DNA of 64,000 nt from Prevotellamassilia timonensis (GCF_900106785.1 NZ_LT629845.1:984483-1048482); one strand, 5' to 3'. Counted from the first letter of the stretch, positions 26,146 to 35,897 are shown. Made by a program: numbers and translations. Notes: generated by a model from the sequence alone, not told the origin.

Positions 26146-28176
26146 ATGAATATAAAATACATTTTACCAGTATTTGCTTTTGCAGCCACATCAGCATGGG
26201 CTCAGCAAGACAAACTTTCATCTGGCATAGACAAGGCCAACATGGACCTGAATGCCAAGCCCGGCACAGACTTCTACCAATACGCAACTGGTGGTTGGAC
26301 TGCCGCCCACCCGCTCACACCTGAATATTCGCGCTACGCACAATTTGATGCTTTGGCCGAAAACAACCGCAAGCAACTGCGCGGGCTTATTGAAGAAATG
26401 GCAGCCAAGCAACACAAGCAAGGCTCTTTAGAGCAAAAAATAGGATCGCTTTACCGTTTGGCTATGGACAGCGTACGCCGCAACAAAGAGGACTACGCCC
26501 CAATAAAAGCCCTGCTTGACGAAGTGCAAAGTATCAATTCCCGCAAAGATGTGCAATACGAAATGGCCAAGTTACAGTCACATGGCATATCAAACTTCTT
26601 TAGTTTTGGTTGCGACGCTGATCTGAAAGACGCCAAATGGAATTTGATGCAAATCAATCAAGGCGGCATTTCTATGGGTGAACGCGACTACTATCTCGAA
26701 AATGACGAACCTACAAAAAAAATTCGCGAAGCCTACCGCACCTATGTCAAGAATCTGTTTGTCATGACGGGCATGACGCCCGATAAGGCAGATAAAGCGA
26801 TGGAGGCTGTATTAAAAATCGAAACACGCATAGCTTCCGCATCATATAGTGCCACAAAGCAACGCGATGTGGAGGGGAACTATCACAAAATGTCGTACCA
26901 GAAACTTCTCTCAGACTTTTCTGGCATTGATTGGAGCACACTATTCTTGCTTAACGGTGTACCAGCCTTCAACGACATTTCCGTCAACCAACCTGAGCCC
27001 ATACATGAGGTTGAAAAGATCCTGCAAGAATGCAGTATAGACGAACTAAAAGCCTACCTTTACTACAAAATCGTTGACGATGCAAGCAGTTCACTGAGCG
27101 ACCGTTTCCGCCAAGAGAGTTTCAACTTCTACAATCGTACGATGGCCGGTGCAGAACAAGACAAACCGCGATGGAAGCGTGCCGTAGGTGCTGTCGAAGG
27201 CGCACTTGGCATGGCTGTTGGCCGCTTGTACGTTGAAAAGTATTTCCCTGAATCATCTAAACAGCGCATGGTTGAACTGGTAAAGAACCTGCAAACAGCT
27301 CTCGGACAACGTATTGACCAACAAAAGTGGATGAGCACAGAAACTAAGAAGGAAGCCCACGAAAAACTTAACAGTTTCTACGTAAAGATAGGCTATCCTG
27401 ATGAGTGGATGGACTATTCCAAACTCAACATTGACGAGTCGCTGAGCTACTACGACAATATGGTACGCGCCACACAATTTATGAGCAACTACTATATTGA
27501 CAAACATGTAAACAAGCCTACCGACCGTACCGAGTGGCTGATGACACCGCAGACCATCAATGCTTATTATAATCCGACGACAAACGAAATTTGTTTCCCC
27601 GCAGGCATACTGCAACCACCCTTTTTCAACGCTGAGGCCGACGACGCCTGCAACTATGGCGCAATCGGTGTGGTTATAGGACACGAAATGACACACGGAT
27701 TTGACGACCAAGGCGCACAATTTGACAAAGATGGCAATCTCAAGAACTGGTGGACACCTAAGGATAAAGCAGAATTTGAGAAGCGTACTAAAGTCATGAG
27801 CGACTTCTTTGACAATATAAAAGTTCTGCCCGACCTCAATGCCAATGGCAAGCTCACCTTGGGCGAGAACACTGCCGACCACGGCGGTTTGAATATAGCC
27901 TATCAAGCACTGCAAAATGCCATGCAGCAGCACCCTCTTGACACAAAAGATGGCTTTACCCCTAACCAACGCTTCTTCTTGAGCTATGGCTTGATTTGGG
28001 CTAACAATACACGCGAAGCCATGCTGCGTCAACTGGTCAAAACCGATCCTCACGCACCTGCACGTTGGCGCGTAAATGGCGCACTGCCCCACATTGACGC
28101 ATGGTACAAAGCGTTCAACATCACATCAAAGGACCCCATGTTCATTCCCAAGAAGAAGCGCGTGGACGTGTGGTAA
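26146..28176 (+). CDS. pepO: M13 family zinc metallopeptidase (PepO/neprilysin-like)
   Basis: This 676-residue exported endopeptidase has a signal peptide (1-19, ending SAWAQ). The N-terminal M13 helical domain covers about 30-400 and the catalytic domain follows. The zinc site GHEMTHGFDDQG starts at G512, and the third ligand is in ENTADHGG (Glu573). NAYYNPTTNEICFPAGILQPPFF near 470 is the substrate-binding beta strand. Such enzymes cut short peptides in the periplasm. It precedes an OPT peptide transporter, so the two could work together in peptide use. Confidence 0.94.
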   Translation: MNIKYILPVFAFAATSAWAQQDKLSSGIDKANMDLNAKPGTDFYQYATGGWTAAHPLTPEYSRYAQFDALAENNRKQLRGLIEEMAAKQHKQGSLEQKIGSLYRLAMDSVRRNKEDYAPIKALLDEVQSINSRKDVQYEMAKLQSHGISNFFSFGCDADLKDAKWNLMQINQGGISMGERDYYLENDEPTKKIREAYRTYVKNLFVMTGMTPDKADKAMEAVLKIETRIASASYSATKQRDVEGNYHKMSYQKLLSDFSGIDWSTLFLLNGVPAFNDISVNQPEPIHEVEKILQECSIDELKAYLYYKIVDDASSSLSDRFRQESFNFYNRTMAGAEQDKPRWKRAVGAVEGALGMAVGRLYVEKYFPESSKQRMVELVKNLQTALGQRIDQQKWMSTETKKEAHEKLNSFYVKIGYPDEWMDYSKLNIDESLSYYDNMVRATQFMSNYYIDKHVNKPTDRTEWLMTPQTINAYYNPTTNEICFPAGILQPPFFNAEADDACNYGAIGVVIGHEMTHGFDDQGAQFDKDGNLKNWWTPKDKAEFEKRTKVMSDFFDNIKVLPDLNANGKLTLGENTADHGGLNIAYQALQNAMQQHPLDTKDGFTPNQRFFLSYGLIWANNTREAMLRQLVKTDPHAPARWRVNGALPHIDAWYKAFNITSKDPMFIPKKKRVDVW

Positions 28177-28185
28177 AACACAATA

Positions 28186-28367
28186 GGGTGATTCTAATAA
28201 TTCTGAAATAGGGATTTGTGCGCTATCGGAAATGTATTTTTGAAAGTTTACGAAGGAGCATAACAGGCTATGTGACCGAACAAACTTTCAAATATACACT
28301 TCTGACAACGTGCAAATCACATTTCAAAATAATTAGAACTCTAAAAACAGAATTTTTAGAACCACCC
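28186..28367. repeat. 182-bp terminal-inverted-repeat element (family 2, copy 1)
   Basis: It starts GGGTGATTCTAATAATTCTG, 10 bp after the M13 stop, and ends TTTTTAGAACCACCC. A second inner end, AATTAGAACT, is also visible. Inside, GGCTATGTGACCGA matches the core of family 1. Related pieces occur at 31827-31915 and 46838-46880. No ORF is inside. The element occupies most of the gap before the OPT gene. Confidence 0.7.
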
Positions 28368-28397
28368 AATAGTAACACCATATCACAACCATAACAC

Positions 28398-30359
28398 ATG
28401 AAAGAAGAAGTATCACTTCCCGACAACGCATTCCGCCCACTAAAAGAGGGCGAAGAATACGAACCTCTCATGAAGCCCAACAAGCAATACCGCGAGGTAA
28501 CTCCATGGTCTATTGTGTGGGGACTGCTCATGGCCGTAATATTCTCTGCTGCCACAGCATACTTAGGCCTTAAAGTTGGACAGGTTTTCGAGGCTGCCAT
28601 TCCTATCACCATCATCGCCGTGGGCGTTAGCGGTGCCACACACCGCAAGGACCCACTTGGCGAGAACATCATTATCCAAAGTATCGGTGCTTGTTCGGGC
28701 ATGATTGTGGCCGGTGCCATATTCACCCTGCCTGCACTATACATCTTGCAGCACAAGTATCCCGAACTCACCGTCAACTTCCTACAGGTATTTCTGTCGT
28801 CAGTACTCGGTGGTATTTTAGGCATTTTGTTCTTGATACCCTTCCGCAAGTATTTTGTAAAGGATATGCACGGCAAATACCCCTTTCCCGAAGCCACAGC
28901 TTCAACCCAAGTCCTTATATCGGGCGAACGCAGCGGTTCACAAGCCAAGCCCTTGCTCGTAGCCGGTATCGTAGGCGGTTTGTTCGACTTTGCAGTAGCA
29001 GCCTTTGGTGCATGGAACGAGAATTTCACTTCTCGCTGCTGCGAATTGGGAACGACCATTGCCGATAAGGCCAAATTCGTATTCAGCATCAATACCAGCG
29101 CAGCACTGTTGGGCATGGGATATATCGTAGGACTCAAATATGCCGCAATCATCTGTTTTGGCTCCATTGCCGTATGGTGGGTTATTGTGCCAGGCATAGC
29201 CCTCATTTTCCCCGACATGACCATTGCCGATGGTGTAGTAGCAGCCAGCGCATCACCCGAGCAACTTTTTAGTTATGCCAAAAGCATTGGCATTGGCGGC
29301 ATTGCCATGGCTGGCATCATTGGTGTTATAAAAAGCTGGGGCGTAATCAAAAGTGCATTTGGCTTAGTTGGACAGATATTCAAAAGTGGAAACGTTGAGA
29401 AGCATGTCGAGCGTACACAACGCGACATTTCAATGAAGATCATTGCTATCGGTTCATTGCTCACCATCATTGTCACAGCACTTTTCTTCTACTTTGACGT
29501 AATGGGAGGCAATCTCTTGTTCACCATAGTAGGCATTTTGATTGTAGCAATTATCGCATTCCTCTTCACCACAGTCGCAGCAAACGCCATTGCCATTGTT
29601 GGGTCAAACCCCGTCAGCGGCATGACACTGATGACACTCATACTCTCTTCCATCATCATGGTTGTTGTAGGCTTGAAAGGTACAGGTGGCATGGTCGCAG
29701 CACTCATCATGGGCGGTGTGGTATGCACTGCACTTTCATCTGCAGGTGCTTTCATCACCGACCTCAAAATTGGCTATTGGCTTGGTGCCACCCCCAAAAA
29801 ACAAGAAACCTTCAAGTTCCTTGGTATTTTGGTATCAGCAGCCACTGTGGGAGGTGTCATCATGATATTGAACAAAGCCTATGGCTTTACACCAGATAAT
29901 TCTGACGTGATGGCAGCCCCACAAGCACGTGCCATGGCGGCCGTCATCGAGCCACTCATGAGCGGCCAAGGAGCACCATGGCTGCTCTATGGCATCGGTG
30001 CAATCATCTCCATCGTGCTCACACTTTGCGGCATATCAGCATTGGCTTTTGCTTTAGGCATGTTCATTCCGCTTCAACTTAACTTGCCACTCATTGTCGG
30101 AGGTCTGATCAACTGGTACGTCAATACACGCTCTACCGACGTTTCACTCAATCAACGCCGCAACGAAAAGGGCACACTCCTTGCCTCAGGCTTCATTGCT
30201 GGTGGCGCACTAATGGGAGTCGTCAGCGCCGGCATGCAATTTGGCGGACTTAACTTTGCCAACACAGCATACATCAACGCACCCATATCACAAATTGTAT
30301 CGCTCATTGCCTACATAGCCCTAATCATCTACTTGACAAAAGCTTCGATGAAGGCATAA
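28398..30359 (+). CDS. oligopeptide transporter, OPT family
   Basis: A 653-residue polytopic protein with about 15 hydrophobic segments, of the bacterial OPT family (proton-coupled uptake of oligopeptides or metal chelates). The family opening WSIVWGLLMAVIFSAATAYLGLKVGQVFEAAIPITI is at residues 37-72, with the short inter-helix motif YPFPEATASTQVLISGE near 165. It follows the M13 peptidase gene, which suggests peptide use, but the substrate is not fixed by sequence. A 221-bp repeat element begins 1 bp after its stop codon. Confidence 0.92.
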   Translation: MKEEVSLPDNAFRPLKEGEEYEPLMKPNKQYREVTPWSIVWGLLMAVIFSAATAYLGLKVGQVFEAAIPITIIAVGVSGATHRKDPLGENIIIQSIGACSGMIVAGAIFTLPALYILQHKYPELTVNFLQVFLSSVLGGILGILFLIPFRKYFVKDMHGKYPFPEATASTQVLISGERSGSQAKPLLVAGIVGGLFDFAVAAFGAWNENFTSRCCELGTTIADKAKFVFSINTSAALLGMGYIVGLKYAAIICFGSIAVWWVIVPGIALIFPDMTIADGVVAASASPEQLFSYAKSIGIGGIAMAGIIGVIKSWGVIKSAFGLVGQIFKSGNVEKHVERTQRDISMKIIAIGSLLTIIVTALFFYFDVMGGNLLFTIVGILIVAIIAFLFTTVAANAIAIVGSNPVSGMTLMTLILSSIIMVVVGLKGTGGMVAALIMGGVVCTALSSAGAFITDLKIGYWLGATPKKQETFKFLGILVSAATVGGVIMILNKAYGFTPDNSDVMAAPQARAMAAVIEPLMSGQGAPWLLYGIGAIISIVLTLCGISALAFALGMFIPLQLNLPLIVGGLINWYVNTRSTDVSLNQRRNEKGTLLASGFIAGGALMGVVSAGMQFGGLNFANTAYINAPISQIVSLIAYIALIIYLTKASMKA

Positions 30360-30360
30360 A

Positions 30361-30581
30361 TAAGTAGGTGTTCAAAATTATTTTATACAATCAGTAGGTG
30401 CCATTTTCACATTGAAAGCACATTCTCGAGACGCATCTGTCCCCTTTAGCCTCGGTCACATAGCCCGCTATGACCCCCTTCGGTTCCCCCGTTATCGGGG
30501 GACAGAAACCCTCACCTGAAGGGAACATCTGCGCCCCGATAATGCACTTTCAATGTAAAAATAATTTTGAACACCTACTTA
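30361..30581. repeat. 221-bp terminal-inverted-repeat element (family 1, copy 2)
   Basis: Same length as the copy at 17892-18112 and inverted relative to it. The ends TAAGTAGGTGTTCAAAATTA and AATAATTTTGAACACCTACTT are nearly perfect, and an inner repeat CAGTAGGTGCCATTTTCAC is also shared. It begins directly after the OPT stop codon. The remainder of the gap up to dapA holds a hairpin and the dapA promoter. Confidence 0.85.
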
Positions 30582-30616
30582 AAGTTTTACAGACAAGTAG
30601 CCAACATACCAACACC

Positions 30617-30655
30617 TGCTGGCAGTATTACATCACAACAGTAATGCTGCCAGCA
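30617..30655. terminator. hairpin between OPT and dapA
   Basis: TGCTGGCAGTATTAC pairs with GTAATGCTGCCAGCA with one mismatch. A weak T run (TTGTGTTT) follows. Confidence 0.55.
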
Positions 30656-30742
30656 TTGTGTTTATCCACCCAACAAATACTGATATAATGCCACCAGTCA
30701 TGCAGTTTTCTTAATAACATGACAAAAAGTTCACCACATCAC

Positions 30743-30773
30743 TTTGCATTATGCACGCTTTACACTATCTTTG
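30743..30773 (+). promoter_or_regulatory. promoter of dapA
   Basis: TTTG (30743-30746), a 19-bp spacer and TATCTTTG (30766-30773). The leader is about 70 nt. Confidence 0.8.
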
Positions 30774-30850
30774 CATTACTTACATTTAAGATAATCCGGC
30801 ACATAAGTAGCCGGCACATTACAATTGACAAAACACATCTCACATATAAC

Positions 30851-31741
30851 ATGGAAAGAGTAAATCCTTTTAGAGGACTTGGCATTGCACTTGTCACGCC
30901 TTTTAATGAAGACGGAAGTATCGATTTTACAAGTTTGGAAAAACTCACAAACGATCAAATCGAAAATGGCATAGACTTTCTATGCGTGTTAGGCACAACT
31001 GCCGAAACACCATGTCTTACAGCCAAAGAGAAACGTGCCGTCATGGATTGTGTGCTCAAAGTAAACAACAACAGAGTTCCACTGCTCTTGGGCGCTGGCG
31101 GCAACTGCACCGCCAATGTTGTAGAATACTTGAAAAACGAAGATTTGAGCGGATTTGAAGGCGTTCTGATTGTAGCGCCCTTCTACAACAAGCCATCACA
31201 AGAGGGACTCTACCAACACTTCGTTACCGTGGCAAAGAACAGCCCCGTGCCCGTTGTACTCTACAATGTACCTGGACGCACTGGTGTGAACATCGAAGCA
31301 GCCACAACTTTGCGCATTGCCAACGAATGCCCCAACGTGGTTGCTATCAAAGAAGCTTCTGGCAAAATCGGACAAATCGAAGACATCGTGGAGAACGCCC
31401 CCAAGGGCTTTGAAGTTCTGAGCGGCGACGATGCCATCACTTTCGAACTGCTCACCATCGGAGCCAAAGGAGTCATATCTGTTATTGGCAACGCCTACCC
31501 CAAAGAGTTTGGCTGCATGGTACACAGCGCCATTCAAGCAGACTACACCACGGCTTTGAAACTACACCGAAGCTTTAGCGCAGCATACAAATTACTTTCT
31601 GCCGACGGCAACCCTGCCGGCATCAAATCATTGTTAGCTGTTCAAAAAAAGGCTGCCAACATTCTACGCTTGCCCATTGTACCCGCACGCAAGCAAACCT
31701 ACGAAGCTCTCGAAGACTTCGTATGCAAATTTCAAGGATAA
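30851..31741 (+). CDS. dapA: 4-hydroxy-tetrahydrodipicolinate synthase
   Basis: This 296-residue class I aldolase condenses pyruvate and aspartate semialdehyde for lysine and diaminopimelate synthesis. The Schiff-base lysine is K167 in VVAIKEASG. The proton-relay residues are Y138 in VVLYNVPGRTG and T49/T50 in LGTTAE. The ATG at 30851 gives the conserved MERVNPFRGLGIALVTPF. An upstream ATG would add 44 residues and overlap the promoter, so it was rejected. It is a single gene with its own promoter and terminator. Confidence 0.95.
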   Translation: MERVNPFRGLGIALVTPFNEDGSIDFTSLEKLTNDQIENGIDFLCVLGTTAETPCLTAKEKRAVMDCVLKVNNNRVPLLLGAGGNCTANVVEYLKNEDLSGFEGVLIVAPFYNKPSQEGLYQHFVTVAKNSPVPVVLYNVPGRTGVNIEAATTLRIANECPNVVAIKEASGKIGQIEDIVENAPKGFEVLSGDDAITFELLTIGAKGVISVIGNAYPKEFGCMVHSAIQADYTTALKLHRSFSAAYKLLSADGNPAGIKSLLAVQKKAANILRLPIVPARKQTYEALEDFVCKFQG

Positions 31742-31772
31742 GGACATATAGCTAACAACCCGATATTCATAC

Positions 31773-31811
31773 AGGAGGAATGCCATTCAACATGCGCAAT
31801 CCTCCTTTTTT
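31773..31811 (+). terminator. terminator after dapA
   Basis: AGGAGGA pairs with TCCTCCT and a T run follows, about 30 bp after the dapA stop. Confidence 0.85.
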
Positions 31812-31826
31812 GTATTGCGCAAAAAT

Positions 31827-31915
31827 GGGCTGAAATAAGGATTTGCGCTCTCTCGGAAGTGCAAATCACATTTCAGATTTGCAGAACGCTAAAAACAAAA
31901 TTTTTAGAGCCACCC
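31827..31915. repeat. family 2 repeat element, deleted copy
   Basis: It shares CTGAAATA-GGATTTG, GTGCAAATCACATTTCA and the right end AATTTTTAGAGCCACCC with the copy at 28186-28367, but lacks the left terminal repeat and the middle. It lies between the dapA terminator and the fbp promoter. Confidence 0.65.
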
Positions 31916-31991
31916 ATAAGCTTAATAACCGCGTGCAACAAAGAAAACGCACACATCAACGCTCGTCTACCAAAACAAAACGCCCATTCGT

Positions 31992-32022
31992 TTTGCTCTC
32001 TAACTTCATTATGCTAACTTTG
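31992..32022 (+). promoter_or_regulatory. promoter of fbp
   Basis: TTTG (31992-31995), a 19-bp spacer and TAACTTTG (32015-32022), 21 bp before the ATG. Confidence 0.8.
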
Positions 32023-32043
32023 AGGCATTAAAAACAATTCATT

Positions 32044-34032
32044 ATGCCGAAACCTACAATATCAAACCGTAGCATAAATGGAGACCTGAGATACCTCAAG
32101 CTCCTTGCAAGAGATTTTCCCACGATCTCGCAAGTTACTACAGAAATAATAAATCTGGAGGCCATACTACATCTGCCCAAACCTACCGAGCATTTTCTGG
32201 CCGATTTGCACGGAGAGTACGAGGCGTTTCAGCACGTACTACGCAATGCCTCGGGCAACATCAAACGCAAAGTAAAGGAAATATTTGGCAACACACTGCG
32301 CGAAAAAGAAATACGTGACCTTTGCACACTCATTTACTATCCCAAGCAAAAGCTCGAATTAGTAAAACAAAATGATACAGACCTTTCTGACTACTACCAA
32401 ACAACTCTTAACCAATTGATAGCAGTATGCCGGAATGTATCATCAAAGTACACCCGTTCAAAGGTACGTAAAAGTCTGCCCCCTGAGTTTGCCTATATTA
32501 TTGAGGAATTGCTACACGAAAGCAGCGACGACCGCAACAAGCAGGCTTACGTAGGCGTCATCATACAAACAATCATCGGCACCGGACGAGCCGCCGGCTT
32601 TGTTAAAGCAATCTGCGAACTCATACAGCGTCTGGCCATTGACCAATTACACATTCTTGGCGACATCTTCGACAGAGGACCTGGAGCCCACCTGGTAATG
32701 GACACTTTGAGCAAATACCATCATTGGGACATTCAATGGGGCAACCACGACATTCTGTGGATGGGAGCAGCAGCTGGCAACAAAACGTGCATAGCCAGCG
32801 TACTGCGTTTGTCATTCCGTTATGCCAACACACAGACGCTTGAGGAAGGCTATGGCATCAATATGGTGCCTATGGCCACATTTGCCATGGAAACTTATGC
32901 CAACGACCCTTGCAGCATATTCCACCCCAAAATAGAGGACCCCTCACGACGCCCTAACGAAAAAACCTGCAAACTCATAGCCCAAATGCACAAGGCTATC
33001 GCCATCATTCAATTCAAGCTCGAAGGGCAACTGTATCAAAAGCACCCCGAATGGAACATGAATGACCGACGATTGCTTGAGACTATTGATACGCAAAAAG
33101 GAACTTGCACAATTGAAGGCGTAACCTACCCCATTACCGACTGCAACTTCCCAACCATCAATCCCGAGCACCCCTATGACCTCACGCCCGAGGAGCAAGA
33201 ATTGATTGACAAACTGCAACACTCGTTCTTAATTTCAGACCGTCTGCAAACACATGTACAACAGCTGCTACTGCATGGCGGCATGTATGGCATATACAAC
33301 TCGAACCTGCTGTTTCATGCCTCTGTACCAATGAATGAGGACGGCACACTCAAAGAGGTAAGCGTGGAAGGGCAAAATGTTGCCGGACGCGACCTGATGG
33401 AACGCGTGGAACAACTGGTGCGCACAGCATACGACGAAGAAGCCGACAGTCAGGAGCGCAACCAGGCGTGCGACTATTTCTGGTATCTATGGTGCGGCCC
33501 AGATTCACCCCTCTTCGACAAAGCTAAAATGACAACCTTCGAGCGCTATTTCATTGCTGATAAGGAAACGCACAAAGAGCCAAAAGGCTGGTATTACACA
33601 CTGCGCGAAAAACCTGAAATATGCGATCACTTGATGGACGCCTTTGGTGTAACCGGCAAACACCGCCACATCATCAACGGACACGTGCCAGTACGCGCAT
33701 CAAATGGCGAAAACCCCATTAAAGCAGATGGCAAGCTCATGGTGATTGACGGAGGATTTGCCAAAGCATACCACAACACCACAGGCATTGCCGGATACAC
33801 ATTGGTTTATCACTCACGCGGGTTCCAACTCGTACAACACGCCCCTTTCACATCTACCGAAGAGGCCATTCTCAATGGTACAGACATTCGCTCTACCACA
33901 CAAATTGTTGAAATGATGGGACACCGCGCCATGGTAAACGACACTGACAAGGGCGCCGAATTGCGTGAGCAAATTGCTGATCTTGAAAAGCTGCTCGTAG
34001 CCTATCGCCGTGGATTTATCAAGGAAATGTAA
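32044..34032 (+). CDS. fbp: fructose-1,6-bisphosphatase, class III
   Basis: This 662-residue enzyme dephosphorylates fructose 1,6-bisphosphate in gluconeogenesis. Class III is the large Firmicutes/Bacteroidota type with a metallophosphatase core: ADLHGEYEAF near 55, LGDIFDRGPGAH near 205, WGNHDILWMG near 232 and NGHVPV near 545. Length matches the class. It stands alone with a canonical promoter; a 38-bp palindrome of family 1 follows its stop. Confidence 0.95.
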   Translation: MPKPTISNRSINGDLRYLKLLARDFPTISQVTTEIINLEAILHLPKPTEHFLADLHGEYEAFQHVLRNASGNIKRKVKEIFGNTLREKEIRDLCTLIYYPKQKLELVKQNDTDLSDYYQTTLNQLIAVCRNVSSKYTRSKVRKSLPPEFAYIIEELLHESSDDRNKQAYVGVIIQTIIGTGRAAGFVKAICELIQRLAIDQLHILGDIFDRGPGAHLVMDTLSKYHHWDIQWGNHDILWMGAAAGNKTCIASVLRLSFRYANTQTLEEGYGINMVPMATFAMETYANDPCSIFHPKIEDPSRRPNEKTCKLIAQMHKAIAIIQFKLEGQLYQKHPEWNMNDRRLLETIDTQKGTCTIEGVTYPITDCNFPTINPEHPYDLTPEEQELIDKLQHSFLISDRLQTHVQQLLLHGGMYGIYNSNLLFHASVPMNEDGTLKEVSVEGQNVAGRDLMERVEQLVRTAYDEEADSQERNQACDYFWYLWCGPDSPLFDKAKMTTFERYFIADKETHKEPKGWYYTLREKPEICDHLMDAFGVTGKHRHIINGHVPVRASNGENPIKADGKLMVIDGGFAKAYHNTTGIAGYTLVYHSRGFQLVQHAPFTSTEEAILNGTDIRSTTQIVEMMGHRAMVNDTDKGAELREQIADLEKLLVAYRRGFIKEM

Positions 34033-34057
34033 ACCCATTGGCTTATGGTTGGCATGA

Positions 34058-34095
34058 TAAGCAGGTGTTCAAAATTAATTTTGAACACTTGCTTA
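34058..34095. repeat. 38-bp minimal family 1 element
   Basis: Only the two terminal repeats joined: TAAGCAGGTGTTCAAAATTA runs into its inverse TTTTGAACACTTGCTTA. It lies 26 bp after the fbp stop and could fold as a perfect-stem hairpin with one mismatch. Confidence 0.8.
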
Positions 34096-34228
34096 AAAAG
34101 ACAACAAACACGCACATCTCATATCAGACAGCCTATTAAACTGACGAACCGACCTGAGGTTTTGCCAATAAACGTCTGATAAATCATTCAACCAACATAG
34201 TATAAACGCACACTATATCCGCTACTAT

Positions 34229-35431
34229 ATGAAATCGCTTAAAGAATTATATCGCATAGGTATCGGTCCATCATCATCACATACCATCGGACCACGCTCC
34301 GCAGCCGAAGCATACTTAAAACGCCACCCCGAAGCCCTGGGATTTCGCGTCACGCTATACGGAAGCCTGGCTGCAACGGGCAAAGGGCACCTTACCGATT
34401 ATGCCATACTGCAAGTACTCGGAGAGAACCGCACCGAACTACTATGGCATGCCGATATTGTACTACCATTCCACCCCAATGGCATGAAGTTTGAAGCCAA
34501 AGCACACTCAGGTGACTTTGTCGACCCATGGACTGTGTACAGTGTCGGTGGCGGAGCACTTGTCGAAGAAGGCCAACAACAAACCGACACCCCCGACGTA
34601 TATGAACTCGACCACCTGTCTGACATACAACAATGGTGTCATGAACGCGGCGTATCATACTGGGGATATGTCACACAATGCGAAGGTTCTGAAATATGGG
34701 ACTACCTTGAAAGGGTATGGCACACCATGTGCGAAGCCGTAGAGCGCGGTCTTGAACACGAGGGTGTATTGCCCGGTGCACTCAAGTTACACCGCAAAGC
34801 ACCCGACTACTATATTCGAGCCTTGGGCTACCCCAGCAATTTACAATCACGCGCTTTAGTGTTTGCCTATGCGCTGGCAGTGAGTGAAGAAAATGCCTCA
34901 GGCGGCACCATTGTGACCGCCCCCACCTGTGGTGCAAGTGGTGTTGTACCAGCCGTATTGTATCATCTGTACAAGACGCGCAACTTCAGCGAAAAGCGCA
35001 TACTTCACGCATTAGGCACAGCTGGTATCATTGGCAACATTGCCAAAAGCCGTGGTTCCATTTCGGGAGCCGAAGCTGGCTGCCAAGCCGAAGTGGGCGT
35101 AGCATGTGCCATGGCTGCTGCCGCAGCAAACTACCTGTTTGGCGGTTCGCTGGCTACCATTGAATATGCGGCAGAGATGGGACTTGAGCACCACCTTGGT
35201 ATGACGTGCGACCCCGTTTGCGGCCTTGTGCAAATACCCTGTATAGAACGCAACGCCCATGCAGCAGCACGCGCGCTGGACGCTAATGTCTACGCCAACC
35301 TGTCAGACGGCACGCATCGTATACAATACGACAAGACTGTCGAAGTAATGAAACAGACTGGACACGACTTGCCATCGCTCTACCGCGAAACATCTGAAGG
35401 CGGCTTAGCAAAGGAATTTCACAAGGAATAG
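34229..35431 (+). CDS. sdaA: L-serine ammonia-lyase, iron-sulfur type
   Basis: A 400-residue single-chain L-serine dehydratase that converts serine to pyruvate and ammonia. The N-terminal beta domain carries the conserved SSSHTIGP. The C-terminal alpha domain has the [4Fe-4S] cysteines in APTCGASG and in CDPVCGLVQIPCIERN. The ATG at 34229 gives MKSLKELYRIGIGPSSSHT, the family start. Genes on both sides are separated by more than 150 bp, so it is probably a single transcription unit. Confidence 0.94.
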   Translation: MKSLKELYRIGIGPSSSHTIGPRSAAEAYLKRHPEALGFRVTLYGSLAATGKGHLTDYAILQVLGENRTELLWHADIVLPFHPNGMKFEAKAHSGDFVDPWTVYSVGGGALVEEGQQQTDTPDVYELDHLSDIQQWCHERGVSYWGYVTQCEGSEIWDYLERVWHTMCEAVERGLEHEGVLPGALKLHRKAPDYYIRALGYPSNLQSRALVFAYALAVSEENASGGTIVTAPTCGASGVVPAVLYHLYKTRNFSEKRILHALGTAGIIGNIAKSRGSISGAEAGCQAEVGVACAMAAAAANYLFGGSLATIEYAAEMGLEHHLGMTCDPVCGLVQIPCIERNAHAAARALDANVYANLSDGTHRIQYDKTVEVMKQTGHDLPSLYRETSEGGLAKEFHKE

Positions 35432-35522
35432 TCACTCTACCCTATTCGCACATCACAAATTGATACACATCTAAAATATTGCAGTCCAGTAAAACGTAAA
35501 CATGCGAACGGACTCAAACACC

Positions 35523-35654
35523 AAACGCAAGCACTAATGGGGGCGACGCGTCTCGCGTCGGGAAAAGATTCAGCTATTATTTAGTATATAGCTTGCATCT
35601 TTCCTTTTAATTATCCCGACGCGAGACGCGTCGCCCCCATTAGTGCTTGCGTTT
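35523..35654. repeat. 41-bp perfect inverted repeat
   Basis: The left arm (35523-35563) begins AAACGCAAGCACTAATGGGG and the right arm (35614-35654) is its exact reverse complement, with a 50-bp AT-rich loop. The inner half, GGCGACGCGTCTCGCGTCGG, is itself nearly palindromic. The right arm is followed by a T run, so it could act as a large terminator for sdaA, or be a non-autonomous element. ATTTTGAACACCCTACCT at 35715-35732 looks like a degraded family 1 end. The rest of 35432-35863 shows nothing recognisable. Confidence 0.8.
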
Positions 35655-35863
35655 TTTTGCAGCGCGTTTCAGGCAACTTAAAATGCAACAAAAACGGTCG
35701 CGCCTTTGATGCCGATTTTGAACACCCTACCTGAAAGGGCAAAAGCATTACAATGTGCTTTAGACTTTTACCGGATAGTTCCCTTTGCCAGAATGGCAAA
35801 CAAGTTGAGATAATAACAAAGATGATATTTGAACTTTGTTATATAGAAGCAATAATCTAAAAA

Positions 35864-35897
35864 AAGGCTGTATGCAATTTGTAATGCATACAGCCTT
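35864..35897 (-). terminator. terminator after the M60 peptidase gene
   Basis: AAGGCTGTATGCA pairs with TGCATACAGCCTT; on the minus strand TTTTTT follows. It lies about 30 bp past the M60 stop. Confidence 0.85.

Noticed and set aside
27253-28092. 279-residue minus-strand ORF
   Set aside because: Antisense to the M13 peptidase catalytic domain, which is clearly the real gene.
28268-29224. 318-residue minus-strand ORF
   Set aside because: Antisense to the OPT transporter; composition follows the opposite strand of a membrane protein gene.
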